The translations under genes and the position numbers were made by a program. The notes under the pieces were generated by a model. That model worked only from the letters and a program-made list of their open reading frames with translations, made no database searches and was not told the DNA's origin. From the NCBI RefSeq assembly GCF_004375085.3, contig NZ_SNAQ03000001.1, forward strand, positions 62,001 through 126,000: 64,000 nt of DNA, in the 5' to 3' direction. This DNA comes from Lewinella sp. W8. Its GTDB lineage: Bacteria > Bacteroidota > Bacteroidia > Chitinophagales > Saprospiraceae. Of the stretch, positions 14,654-23,470 are shown in pieces (the stretch's first letter is position 1; the number at the start of each line of letters is the position of its first letter).

Positions 14654-16189
14654 ATGAAAAAAATGGATTGGAAATTACCGACGCAACTTTGCCTTTACCT
14701 GGTTTTGCTTGGCACCTGCGTTCACGCCCAAAGCCTCCACGACCGCACGCTGGCGTCTCTCGAACTTTACCAAGAGTTCCTTGCGATACCCAACGACGCC
14801 AACATCGAAGGCCAGTTGGAGCCGAATCTGCAGTGGCTTGAACGGGAGTTTCGCCGCCGGGGTTTCCGGCAACAGCGCCTGAAGAATGCGGGCATCGACC
14901 TGCTGCTGGCTGAATATCCGGCGGACAGTCCGGATGCGCCCACCGTGCTGTTTTACGGCCACGTGGACGGGCAGGCCGTTGACCCCGCCAAATGGGTGCT
15001 TTCGCCCCCCTTTGACCCCGTCTACGGCTACATGGAAGCCCTGCCGGACGGTACCATCAAATACACCAAAGCGGATCAACTTCCCCCCGATCCGGCCAGC
15101 ACCGACGTGCGACTCTTTGGCCGGTCATCCAGCGACGCCAAGGCCCCGATCATGCTGTTTTTTGTCGCCTGGGACCAACTCCGGGCCGAAGGGGTGCGAC
15201 CGGACTACCACGTGAAGTTCATCATCGACCCCATGGAAGAGGGGAGTAGTCCGGATTTGCCGGGGGCGGTGGTTACCCACCGGGAAGCGCTGGCGGCGGA
15301 TCACCTGATTATTCTTGACGGTCCCGTCCACACCACCAACCAGCCGACCCTCGTGGGCGGCGCCCGGGGCATCGCCACGGCCCGCCTGACCGTTTACGGA
15401 CCCAAACTTCCCCAGCATAGCGGGCATTACGGAAATTATGCCCCCAATCCGGCACTGCGGTTGGCTCAGCTGATTGCCTCGATGAAAAACGATGCCGGAA
15501 GGGTAACCATTCCCGGGTATTACGATGGCATTGACCTTGATGAAGGTACCCAGCAGTTACTGGCCGGGGTGCCGGATCAACTCGACGCCATTCACCAAAA
15601 AATTGGATTTTCTGAGCCGGACGGGGTCGGTAGTAATCTGCAGGAAGCTCTGCAGTATCCCAGCCTGAACGTTCGCGGGATGAGCAGTGGCTGGGTGGGG
15701 CGCGCGGCGCGTACCATCATTCCCGCCACCGCCGTAGCCAATTTCGATTTGCGCCTCGTCAAGGAAAGCGACGGCGATCGGTTACTGGACCTCCTGCGTG
15801 GCCACATCAGCGCCCAGGGCTACTACCTGGTGCCGGAAGGACGGGAGCCAACGGATGAGGAGCGCGCCAGATACCCCCGGCTGGCAAGTTTCGCCGGCAA
15901 AACGAGCTACGGGGCTTTTCGCACGGATCTGAACGGCCCCACCGGCTCCTGGCTGCAATCAGCGCTGCGGAACACCTTCGGGAAAAAGCCGGTACTGATC
16001 AGAACGATGGGGGGCTCCGTGCCCATCGCGCCCTTCGTCAACATTCTCGACGTTCCTGCCGTAGTCCTGCCGCTGGTTAATCCGGACAATAATCAGCACA
16101 GCCCCAACGAAAATATCCTCCTGAAAAATTATTTCCGCGGCGCGGAGACGCTGTATGGCGTGCTGCGGGAACCGTTGTCCGGTCGGTAA
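14654..16189 (+). CDS. Exported M20-family metallopeptidase
   Basis: 511 residues with a signal peptide ending at CVHAQ. The M20 (carboxypeptidase/dipeptidase) signatures are in order: LFYGHVDGQAVDP with the first zinc His and catalytic Asp, GRSSSDAKAP with the bridging Asp, and DPMEEGSS with the catalytic Glu pair; a dimerisation domain follows (RGIATARLTVYGPKLPQHSG). NQHSPNEN near the C-terminus gives the last zinc His. It probably hydrolyses peptides in the periplasm or outside. The next gene lies 76 nt downstream on the same strand. Confidence 0.9.
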   Translation: MKKMDWKLPTQLCLYLVLLGTCVHAQSLHDRTLASLELYQEFLAIPNDANIEGQLEPNLQWLEREFRRRGFRQQRLKNAGIDLLLAEYPADSPDAPTVLFYGHVDGQAVDPAKWVLSPPFDPVYGYMEALPDGTIKYTKADQLPPDPASTDVRLFGRSSSDAKAPIMLFFVAWDQLRAEGVRPDYHVKFIIDPMEEGSSPDLPGAVVTHREALAADHLIILDGPVHTTNQPTLVGGARGIATARLTVYGPKLPQHSGHYGNYAPNPALRLAQLIASMKNDAGRVTIPGYYDGIDLDEGTQQLLAGVPDQLDAIHQKIGFSEPDGVGSNLQEALQYPSLNVRGMSSGWVGRAARTIIPATAVANFDLRLVKESDGDRLLDLLRGHISAQGYYLVPEGREPTDEERARYPRLASFAGKTSYGAFRTDLNGPTGSWLQSALRNTFGKKPVLIRTMGGSVPIAPFVNILDVPAVVLPLVNPDNNQHSPNENILLKNYFRGAETLYGVLREPLSGR

Positions 16190-16265
16190 GTGGGGGCTAA
16201 AAAAATGGGGGGAAATTCCAACCGATTAACGGTTCATACACTTCCAACAGCTAAAACCCCACACC

Positions 16266-17327
16266 TTGGAGTATCTGCTTAACCCCGACCTCCCCGTATT
16301 ACCCGCAAAGGCCGAAGAATGGCGCGGCAACCCCATCCAGGGCCGGGAATTTCAGTATCTCCAGGATGCCTTCCGTCCGGACTGGGGGGCATTATTGCGC
16401 ATGCTGGTGACCCCAAACCCGCAACGAAAGGAAAAAAAGGCCGACCAGTGGGTGCCGGCGTTGAGTACTGATTTGTCCTACCTTGACGATCGCCGGGGGA
16501 ACTGGGTGACCTGGTTCGGTCACGCCTGTTTTCTGGTGCAACTCAATGGCGTGCGGCTGTTGATCGACCCCCAACTACGGGATATGCCGCTGGTGCCCCG
16601 GCGGGTCCCCAGCCCCGTGGCGCTGGAAGATATTCGGGGCGTTGATTATCTGCTACTCAGCCACGATCACCGTGACCACGTGGACGAAAAGAGCGTCCGT
16701 ACCCTGGTACAGCATAATCCGATCCGGAAGATTCTTTGTCCGCTGAAGTTGTCCAACGTAATCCGTCCGTGGGTGGGCGAAACGGCCATCGAGGAGGCGG
16801 CCTGGTACCAGATTTACGACACCCTTGCCGACGGCATCCGCATTACCTTTTTGCCCAGTCGCCACTGGTGCCGGCGGGGGCTGACGGACTTTAACCGGGT
16901 CCTTTGGGGCAGCTTTATGCTGGAAGCACTCGACGATACCGCCGGACCTTCGGCAGGGCGAGGGACCGCAGGTGCTGCGTTAACCCGTCCGGCCAGGCAC
17001 ACGGTGTATTTCGCCGGGGATTCGGCCGAAACGGCCTACTGGGAGGAGGTGGGTAACCTGTTTCAGCACATCGATCTGGCCCTCATGGGCATTGGTGCCT
17101 ATAAGCCCGCCTTCATGATGCAGGACAACCACGCCAACCCGGAGGAGGCCTTTCGGGGGTTCCGGGCCCTCGGGGCCGACCGGTGGTGGCCGATGCACCA
17201 CGGTACGTATGACCTGAGTAACGAGCCGGCTTCTGAGCCCATCCGGTGGGCAACCCGCCTGATGGAAGACGCGGAGCTGGCCGATCGCCTCGTGCAGCCC
17301 CCCTTGGGGGCACCCCATTGGTTATAA
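16266..17327 (+). CDS. MBL-fold hydrolase of the NAPE-PLD/UlaG-like group
   Basis: 353 residues of the metallo-beta-lactamase fold. WVTWFGHACFLVQLNGVRLL leads into the metal motif LLLSHDHRDHVD (HxHxDH), followed by PSRHW, YFAGDSAET and PMHHGTYDLSNEP, the order seen in N-acyl-phosphatidylethanolamine phospholipase D homologues of bacteria. About 20 residues around DDTAGPSAGRGTAGA look like a linker insertion. Substrate is unknown; a phosphodiester is likely by family. The only reasonable start is TTG at 16266. It ends 7 nt before the stop of the convergent aminopeptidase P. Confidence 0.8.
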   Translation: MEYLLNPDLPVLPAKAEEWRGNPIQGREFQYLQDAFRPDWGALLRMLVTPNPQRKEKKADQWVPALSTDLSYLDDRRGNWVTWFGHACFLVQLNGVRLLIDPQLRDMPLVPRRVPSPVALEDIRGVDYLLLSHDHRDHVDEKSVRTLVQHNPIRKILCPLKLSNVIRPWVGETAIEEAAWYQIYDTLADGIRITFLPSRHWCRRGLTDFNRVLWGSFMLEALDDTAGPSAGRGTAGAALTRPARHTVYFAGDSAETAYWEEVGNLFQHIDLALMGIGAYKPAFMMQDNHANPEEAFRGFRALGADRWWPMHHGTYDLSNEPASEPIRWATRLMEDAELADRLVQPPLGAPHWL

Positions 17328-17334
17328 ACCTTGT

Positions 17335-19104
17335 CTAAAGCGCCGCGCAGGCGGCCGTGAGCCAGGCCTGCTCCTCCTGGTCTTCCAGGAGCGGACCGAC
17401 TTCCGCCAGTACCCGGGCGTGGTAATCATTCACCCACGCGAGCTGGGCCGGAGACAGCATCTCCTTTACGATGAGTTGTCGGTCAATGGGGAAGAGCGTA
17501 AGGGTTTCGAACCGCAGCCAGTCCTCCCGCTCACCTTCCGTTACCAGCACGAGGTTTTCGGTGCGGATGCCGTAAGCCCCCTCGAGATAGTACCCCGGCT
17601 CGTTGCTGAGTACCATGCCCGGTTTCAGGGGGCGTTGCATCATGGGAGACCGCGGATTGGCGGCAATGCCCACCGGGCCCTCGTGCACGTTGAGGAAGAA
17701 GCCTACGCCATGACCAGTGCCGTGACCGTAATTCAGTTCTTCCTGCCAGAGTGGCCGCCGGGCCAGGGTGTCCAATTGTACGCCGGAAGTGCTTTTGGGG
17801 AAGCGGGCCATGGCCAGGTCGATGTGTCCCTGCAGCACCAGGGTGAAGTGCCGCTTCATGTCTTCCGTAACCGGTCCGAGGGCGAAAGTCCGGGTGATGT
17901 CCGTGGTGCCGTTGTGGTACTGTCCGCCCGAGTCAATGAGCAGCAGGCCTTCGGCCGCCAGCTGTCCGCTTCCCCGGTAGGGAGCCCGGTAGTGGATGAT
18001 GGCTCCCCGCGGCCCGTAGCCCACGATTGGCGGGAAGCTGTCCGTTACGTAGAGGGGAAGTTCGGCGCGCAGCGCCGTCAGTTTGGCCCCGACTTCATAT
18101 TCATTTACGCCCTCCGGAATGGCCTGATCCAGCCACCGGCGTAATTTGAGTAGTGGGACCGCGTCTTGCCGGAGCGCTTCCCGAAGGTGGTTGATGGCTA
18201 CCTCGTTTTTGATGGCCTTCCAGTCGGGAATCGGACTGGCGATCTGGGCGGCCTTATCGTCTCCCGCGTACATGCACAACCGCGCGGAGGTCGTGGCGGG
18301 ATCAAGACCAATGTCGGCGTTCAGGGCGTTGATCCGGCGCAGGAAACTGCTCATCTTATCGTAGTCGTGGACTTCCAGCAGAGCCTTCCAGGGCTCCAGC
18401 CCGGGACGGGGAGCACTGAACAGGCTGTGATCCCCCTTGGCGCCCACCACGAGGTAGCACACCGCCAGTGGATTAAAGTCGATGTCGCTGCCCCGCATGT
18501 TGAGCAGCCAGGCGATTTCGTCCAGCGCCGCAACGAGGTAGTAATCGAGGTGTTGTTCCCCGACCCAGTCCTGCATCTTTTTTAGGCGCTCCTGCCAGGG
18601 GACGCCACTGTAGTCCGGCTTATGTTCGAAAACGGATTTTCCGGGAACGGCCGGCCGGTCTTTCCAGATCTTTCGGATGAGGTCCTCCTCCGTGACGAGT
18701 TTAAGGTCGTGCTTGGCCAGCTTATTACGCATTCGGCGTACGGTATTCACGCTCACCACCCGACCGTCGCAACCCACCTGCTGCCCGCTGAGTAGCGTGC
18801 TGCCCAGCCAGTCTTCGATGGAGGGGGTGTCGGGAAGACGGTCCTTCATCAGCTCAATGCCGGTGCCCGCCAACTGATCGGTAGCCTGTAGGTAATAGCG
18901 CCCGTCCGTCCAGAGTTTCGCTTCGTGGAGCGTAACCACCAGCGTACCGGCCGAGCCGGTAAATCCACTCATCCAGATCCGGGACTCCCACCGGGGGGCG
19001 GGATATTCACTCTGATGCGGGTCCGTAGAAGGAATGATGTACGCATCAATCTGCGTTTCCAGCATGACCCTGCGCAGGGCCGCAATTTTCTCAGTTACCG
19101 TCAT
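17335..19104 (-). CDS. pepP: Xaa-Pro aminopeptidase P family (M24B)
   Basis: 589 residues, the three-domain length of aminopeptidase P. Two creatinase-like domains (IDAYIIPSTDPHQSEY, WMSGFTGSAGTLVVT) precede a pita-bread catalytic domain with LLIDSGGQYHNGTTDITRTF (metal Asp pair), GHGTGHGVGFFLNVHEGP (metal His) and LSNEPGYYLEGAYGIRTENL (metal Glu pair). It removes N-terminal residues preceding proline; no signal peptide, so cytoplasmic. The ATG at 19104 follows TATCTTCC by 4 nt; a longer frame upstream reads through low-complexity DNA and is not credible. Confidence 0.94.
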   Translation of the reverse strand: MTVTEKIAALRRVMLETQIDAYIIPSTDPHQSEYPAPRWESRIWMSGFTGSAGTLVVTLHEAKLWTDGRYYLQATDQLAGTGIELMKDRLPDTPSIEDWLGSTLLSGQQVGCDGRVVSVNTVRRMRNKLAKHDLKLVTEEDLIRKIWKDRPAVPGKSVFEHKPDYSGVPWQERLKKMQDWVGEQHLDYYLVAALDEIAWLLNMRGSDIDFNPLAVCYLVVGAKGDHSLFSAPRPGLEPWKALLEVHDYDKMSSFLRRINALNADIGLDPATTSARLCMYAGDDKAAQIASPIPDWKAIKNEVAINHLREALRQDAVPLLKLRRWLDQAIPEGVNEYEVGAKLTALRAELPLYVTDSFPPIVGYGPRGAIIHYRAPYRGSGQLAAEGLLLIDSGGQYHNGTTDITRTFALGPVTEDMKRHFTLVLQGHIDLAMARFPKSTSGVQLDTLARRPLWQEELNYGHGTGHGVGFFLNVHEGPVGIAANPRSPMMQRPLKPGMVLSNEPGYYLEGAYGIRTENLVLVTEGEREDWLRFETLTLFPIDRQLIVKEMLSPAQLAWVNDYHARVLAEVGPLLEDQEEQAWLTAACAAL

Positions 19105-19108
19105 GGCG

Positions 19109-19116
19109 GGAAGATA
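19109..19116 (-). promoter_or_regulatory. -7 box TATCTTCC, 4 nt before ATG (pepP)
   Basis: Minus-strand TATCTTCC, CGCC, then ATG at 19104. The region further upstream is a T/G-rich low-complexity tract on this strand. Confidence 0.6.
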
Positions 19117-19187
19117 AGCAATTAGCACGTGCGGAGCACCTCCCCACCCAGCAACTAACAACCAGCACCCAGCGGCTAGTAACCCAC

Positions 19188-20450
19188 CTACCGCAACACC
19201 ATCACACTTCCCGACTCTACGATCTCCTGGCCCTCGCAACGGAAGACCACCCGCCAGGCCATGACGCCCGGATTAACGGGTTGGCCCTGAAAGGAGCCGT
19301 CCCAGCGCCCGAAGGCGTCGGTAGTTTGGAAAAGTTGGTTACCGTAGCGATCGTACACCTCAAAGCTGATCAGCTCGGGGATCGCGAAGGGATTGGAAAT
19401 GCCGAAGGTTTCATTTTCAACGGGACCGATGCCGTTGGGCGTAAAGGCCTTGGGTAGGAAAATTTCCGAACAGTCAAGGGTGGTGGGGTCGATGACCTGT
19501 AGTACGATACTGTCGCGGGCCACGCAGGTACTTTCCAGGTCGGCGATTTCGACGATGTAGGATTGACGGCCGGCCGCCACGGGAGTAATCGTCGGTTCGG
19601 CGGCGGCGGGGTTGTCTACCCCGGCAGCGGGTACCCAGTTGAAGCCCACGCCGCAATTACTGTTCAGCTGAATGGGTACCTCCTCACCCAGGAAAATCCG
19701 GCGGGTGGTGGTCAGGATGCGGTCGGGGAATTCGTAGAGGGTGCGCACTTCGGATTCCCGAAGCGATCGGTTGTAGATGCGTACTTCGTCGATCAGCCCG
19801 TCAAAGGCCGTTTCGGCGTTGCCCAGGCAACTGGAGGATCCGATGAAGATTTCTCCATTGTTCTCCACGTCAACGCGGGAAGAAGTCCCGGCTTCTCCCA
19901 CCTCTGCCGCATTGAGGTAGAGGCGCACGCGGTTGGCGTCACGCACGATCGCGATGTGCTGCCAGCAGTCGCCGTTGTTGATCCGGTGGTCGATCCTGGC
20001 CTCCTGGTTGTTTTCCCGCAGGGTCACCGAAATTGTCTGCGTCAGCGGAGCGAAGCGGACGTGGAAAAACTGCAGGTTGTTGCAGTTCGTGTCCCGCTTG
20101 GAGAACAGGTACTGGGTACCGTTGACGCCGATACTCTTGAAGTACATGCTCACGGTAAAGTCTTCCGAATCAAACTCCCGGTTGATGTTGTTGGTGTTGC
20201 CACCGGGAATACGGACAAAATCATTGCCGCCATTCAGGGCCAGGCTTTGACCGTTGACCCCACAGGCGAATTCCGGTACGCCGCTGGCCACCCCGCCGTT
20301 GGAACTGTCTCCGGTAGCGTCCGAGAAGTTATTGTCAAGGGGGTAGTAGGCCACCAAACCCACTTCGGTGGGTTGCGCCAGGAGGGTTGATGCTCCGGAG
20401 GCAAAGCAAGCAAGGGTCAGGGTAAGCAGACAAAGGTAAAAGCATCGCAT
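19188..20450 (-). CDS. LamG-domain surface protein with gliding-motility-type C-terminal domain
   Basis: 420 residues. Signal peptide MRCFYLCLLTLTLACFASG; a laminin-G/concanavalin-like domain covers about residues 28-235 (VAYYPLDNNFSDATGD, FVRIPGG, WQHIAIVRDANRVRLYLNA, FDGLIDEVRIYNRSL). A short PKD-like segment follows, and residues 330-420 form a type B C-terminal domain (IFLPKAFTPNGIGP ... FEVYDRYGNQLFQTTDAFGRWDGSF), used for export by the type IX system. Probably a secreted or surface adhesin-like protein. A TACCTTCG box lies about 45 nt before the ATG on the minus strand. Confidence 0.85.
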   Translation of the reverse strand: MRCFYLCLLTLTLACFASGASTLLAQPTEVGLVAYYPLDNNFSDATGDSSNGGVASGVPEFACGVNGQSLALNGGNDFVRIPGGNTNNINREFDSEDFTVSMYFKSIGVNGTQYLFSKRDTNCNNLQFFHVRFAPLTQTISVTLRENNQEARIDHRINNGDCWQHIAIVRDANRVRLYLNAAEVGEAGTSSRVDVENNGEIFIGSSSCLGNAETAFDGLIDEVRIYNRSLRESEVRTLYEFPDRILTTTRRIFLGEEVPIQLNSNCGVGFNWVPAAGVDNPAAAEPTITPVAAGRQSYIVEIADLESTCVARDSIVLQVIDPTTLDCSEIFLPKAFTPNGIGPVENETFGISNPFAIPELISFEVYDRYGNQLFQTTDAFGRWDGSFQGQPVNPGVMAWRVVFRCEGQEIVESGSVMVLR

Positions 20451-20537
20451 AGGCGAGGAGTGAGGCCGGAGGATCGATCCGGCGGGTTGTTTTGGGTCCG
20501 CGAAGGTAACGTGAATTTGTGGTCCGGAATTGCGGAT

Positions 20538-20951
20538 TTACCCCACGAAGCGTGCCTTCCATTCCGGCCGGGGCAACCAGCAGGCCTCTTTTTTCCCGAA
20601 CCACCGATAGCGGTTGGCGGCAATCCAGTTGTACACGGCATCCCGGAGCCCGCGGGGAAAAATTTTGAGGGCGGTGGAAAGGGGCGTCCATACCCCGCCC
20701 AGCAACCTGGCGGCCTCCATCGCTCCATCACTGTGGGTGTACACTTTCCCATCCCGGTACAGCACCAGGGAGCTGAGGGCCTCCAGGTCAACCCCGTGTT
20801 TAGGCAGCAGCTCTGCGGCGAGGTCCGACTGTAGGCTGGCAAAGCGCAGCACCCCGCGTTTATCCCGCTTGAGGAACCACTGTACGGCGCCGTGGCAAAG
20901 GTTGCAAACGCCATCAAAGAACAGTATCGGATGCTGGGGCTGTTGGTCCAT
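20538..20951 (-). CDS. DCC-family thiol-disulfide oxidoreductase-like protein (DUF393)
   Basis: 137 residues. The family name-giving motif is present: ILFFDGVCNLCHGAVQWFLKRDK, with the DGVCxxC thioredoxin-like site near residues 13-18. KVYTHSDGAMEAARLLGG and a C-terminal RYRWFGKKEACWLP are typical. The family is of uncertain redox function. I chose the ATG at 20951 (MDQQPQHPILFFDGV); a longer frame upstream adds unrelated sequence. The gene lies alone with a 500-nt gap upstream. Confidence 0.85.
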   Translation of the reverse strand: MDQQPQHPILFFDGVCNLCHGAVQWFLKRDKRGVLRFASLQSDLAAELLPKHGVDLEALSSLVLYRDGKVYTHSDGAMEAARLLGGVWTPLSTALKIFPRGLRDAVYNWIAANRYRWFGKKEACWLPRPEWKARFVG

Positions 20952-21453
20952 ACCAAGGGAACAAGCCGACGGCGGGGCGGTTGAATGTAACGGAGACAAG
21001 GAATGTGTGGTGACTTATTGCGTCCCTAAATGAAGATCGCGTTTGAAAGAGAATCGCAATTGATGAGTTCTCTACCCATCCCCCAATCGGAGACACCGCG
21101 CTGGCAATGCGGGTAGTAGTCACGTAGCGCCTGCCTACGAAGGTCAGTGCCTCCCGCAACAGATGCCCCCCTCGTGGGATGAGGCGGGCATTCGTTGTCG
21201 GGAGATAAAAATTTCACGCTTTACCGATTGTGTCAAATAGTGTTCGGACGCCGTTTCACTTGGCTATGCCTTCGCGAAACAGGCTTCCGACCACGGTTTA
21301 TCCCTGGCCAGAATAATGGATGTATCACCCTACATTCTACGAAAGTCCCGGGCTCCGGTGAGTGGTACACGGCACCTGCACGGGAGTGCCCAAAGGAAAG
21401 CTCCCGAGCTAGGTATTTGGCACTAATTCCTGCGTCGCCCCACTGGCCATAAC
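20952..21453. other. Intergenic gap with hairpins and a dispersed repeat
   Basis: 502 nt with no credible gene. Contents seen: the family 2 repeat at 21207-21307 and, just before it, an 11-bp hairpin with one mismatch, ATGCCCCCCTC at 21163-21173 with GAGGCGGGCAT at 21181-21191. The remainder shows nothing I recognise. Confidence 0.6.
21207..21307 (+). repeat. Dispersed structured repeat, family 2, copy 2
   Basis: Second copy of the element at 6538-6638, same orientation. The stem sequences GTGTTCGGA and TCCGACCAC and the inner GCCTTCGCGAAACAGGC are identical in the two copies; most differences are in the spacer between them. Confidence 0.8.
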
Positions 21454-22020
21454 CTATTCCATGATCACGTCAAAACTCCTGATCTGGGCGTTTAGGGGAA
21501 TGGAGGTAAACAGGATGGTATCGTTGAATACCCGGGTGATTTCTCCGCCCACGGACAGCGGCATGTACAGTTCATTCTGCCCCAGACCGATTTCTTCGTT
21601 ACCGGAAGGACAGAAGAGTAAATCCTGGGGGAAGGCCAGAATGGCGGATCCCCACTCGACGGTGTTCGGGGAGGGGAAATTATCCATTGGCCAGTCGTCC
21701 TTGTCAATGCGCAAAATGGCACGGGCCCGAAACTGGGTTCCCGAAGAACTGGCCGAAATAACGGTGGAACGCAGTAGGTAATCGCCGGTATTTGTGGTCC
21801 GGAAGCCCCGATTGATCCAGTCAACGAGTTCTAGCTGAAAGTAGTAGCCGGAATCCCGCCAGGTTTTTTGTTGAGGGAGAGCGGTAAACTCCCGGATGAA
21901 CTCCTCGGTGATGATCGGCGGAAGGGTGTCCGTTTGCGGAGCCATGACGGGCGGGCTCATGGGAACCGCATACTGACCGGGAAAAAAGGTGAGGTTGAGC
22001 AGTAGGATGATGAGATACAT
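21454..22020 (-). CDS. Hypothetical protein with possible signal anchor
   Basis: 188 residues of unknown family. The start MYLIILLLNLTFFPGQYAVP is hydrophobic and may be a short signal peptide. The body is beta-rich with no cysteine pair until the end, including YYFQLELVDWINRGFRTTNTGDYLLRST and an apparent fibronectin-like or gliding-type fold that I cannot name. The gene begins 12 nt after the stop of the type IX-sorted protein, so the two are probably co-transcribed and may act together at the cell surface. Confidence 0.55.
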   Translation of the reverse strand: MYLIILLLNLTFFPGQYAVPMSPPVMAPQTDTLPPIITEEFIREFTALPQQKTWRDSGYYFQLELVDWINRGFRTTNTGDYLLRSTVISASSSGTQFRARAILRIDKDDWPMDNFPSPNTVEWGSAILAFPQDLLFCPSGNEEIGLGQNELYMPLSVGGEITRVFNDTILFTSIPLNAQIRSFDVIME

Positions 22021-22032
22021 GGTCTCTGATTT

Positions 22033-23394
22033 TTACTTGCGGTTAGGAATGACGAGGCGTTGCAGGTGAACCAGTTGCTGCTGGTTGCGGACGCGCAAGA
22101 CGTACGGCCCGGAAGGCAAGTCAAGGTCGATGGAAGTAGATTGGTGGGAGCGGACGTTTTGTTGCAGCACCAGGCGCCCCTGGGCATCGAAGACTTCCAT
22201 GGTAAAGGGGTGGACGTCCTGCCCAAAATCACAGGAAAAGGAGGTGCCGGGCAGGTAAGGGTTAGGCACCCGGCAAGTCGAAGGCAGGTCAACTTCCTCC
22301 ACGTCATTGATGAGGTCCGCCGGAGTGTGAATCGCGGTGATGCGCTGCGAATAAACCTCATTCTCCCAGGCTTGGGTGGTCATATTCCAGGATTGCATGC
22401 CGGTACGGACTTTCGCCAGGCCGTACTCGTCCAGTTCGGTCTGGTAGCGGAGGAAGTTGGTCCATTCCTGGGTGCCGTTGTCCCACTGCTGGATGCGGGA
22501 AAGGAGATTGTCCCCCGAAAAGGTATAGTCGACCCGGCCATCGTTTTCCCAGTCGCCGGACCACCGTTGGACGACTTGTCCGGTGGGGCGGTTGAACTCA
22601 TCGAATTCGTACCGTGCCCGATCGGCCTCCTGCCAGCTGCTCTGGGTGGCGTTCCAGGTGAAGAAGGTCGACTCCGTCCAGAGGCCATCTTCGTAGGTGA
22701 AGTCCTGCCGCAGCTGGTTCACCCAGGCGTCTTCGTCTACGGACCAGACTTGGGAAAAGGCCTGCTCAACAAAGTACGGGGGCGCATTGTCGGGGCCGTA
22801 GAGCCATCCTCGGCGGCGGATGTTCCGCCAGTTACCCTCGAACCAAAACTGCAGCGTTTGGGAGGTGGTGCCGCCGTTGCCGTTGTAGGTGCTGAGTTTT
22901 TGGCTCAGGTTTTCCCATGCTGCGCCGTTCCAGCGTTCCAGTAGGACCATAGTTTCCTGATCATCGCCGTCGTACACGTAGCTCCACCGACGCTGGTTCC
23001 GCAGCGTATCGCCGTCCAGGACCTCCCGGACACGCATCAGGATGAGGTCGTCTTCCACCTCGGTGGTTTCCCGGCGTCGGTCGCGCCATTCCCGCAGTTG
23101 GCTGGACCAGATTTGCTCGGTGATGGTGGTGGTGTTTCCCGCGTAGCTGAACAGACGGCGCTGGGAGGGGACCCAGTTACCCGAACCGTTGAAGGTTTCC
23201 AGGACCCTTTCCAGGGGCCGTCCCATTTCATCGTAGGCCGGATAAGATACCCGGAAATCGGGGGCAAAGGTGGTGGTGCCGGGGATGCCCCGCTCGCCGT
23301 AGAGGGAGTCGAGTAACACGGGGTCCATGCGCTGCCCCATAAGGCTAGTACACAGCAAAAGGGACCCCACCAGGGTGAGTAGTTGTGCTTTCAT
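22033..23394 (-). CDS. Secreted protein with type IX (type A) sorting domain
   Basis: 453 residues. Signal peptide MKAQLLTLVGSLLLCTSLMG. The centre is built of repeated short units with the pattern W-x-R-R-x-x-Y-x-Y/F-x-D (for example FEGNWRNIRRRGWLYGPDN and VDEDAWVNQLRQDFTYEDG), reminiscent of YD-type beta repeats. The last 80 residues are a type A sorting domain: STCRVPNPYLPG, FTMEVFDAQGRLVLQQ, SGPYVLRVRNQQQLVHLQRL. The ATG at 23394 lies about 32 nt after TAGCTTTA on the minus strand. Exported to the surface; role unknown. Confidence 0.75.
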   Translation of the reverse strand: MKAQLLTLVGSLLLCTSLMGQRMDPVLLDSLYGERGIPGTTTFAPDFRVSYPAYDEMGRPLERVLETFNGSGNWVPSQRRLFSYAGNTTTITEQIWSSQLREWRDRRRETTEVEDDLILMRVREVLDGDTLRNQRRWSYVYDGDDQETMVLLERWNGAAWENLSQKLSTYNGNGGTTSQTLQFWFEGNWRNIRRRGWLYGPDNAPPYFVEQAFSQVWSVDEDAWVNQLRQDFTYEDGLWTESTFFTWNATQSSWQEADRARYEFDEFNRPTGQVVQRWSGDWENDGRVDYTFSGDNLLSRIQQWDNGTQEWTNFLRYQTELDEYGLAKVRTGMQSWNMTTQAWENEVYSQRITAIHTPADLINDVEEVDLPSTCRVPNPYLPGTSFSCDFGQDVHPFTMEVFDAQGRLVLQQNVRSHQSTSIDLDLPSGPYVLRVRNQQQLVHLQRLVIPNRK

Positions 23395-23470
23395 ATTCCT
23401 GAGTTTTGGTAGTGACGTTAAAGCTAGGGGATTTCCACAAGGGAAATTATCGCAGTTAAAATTCGGTCCG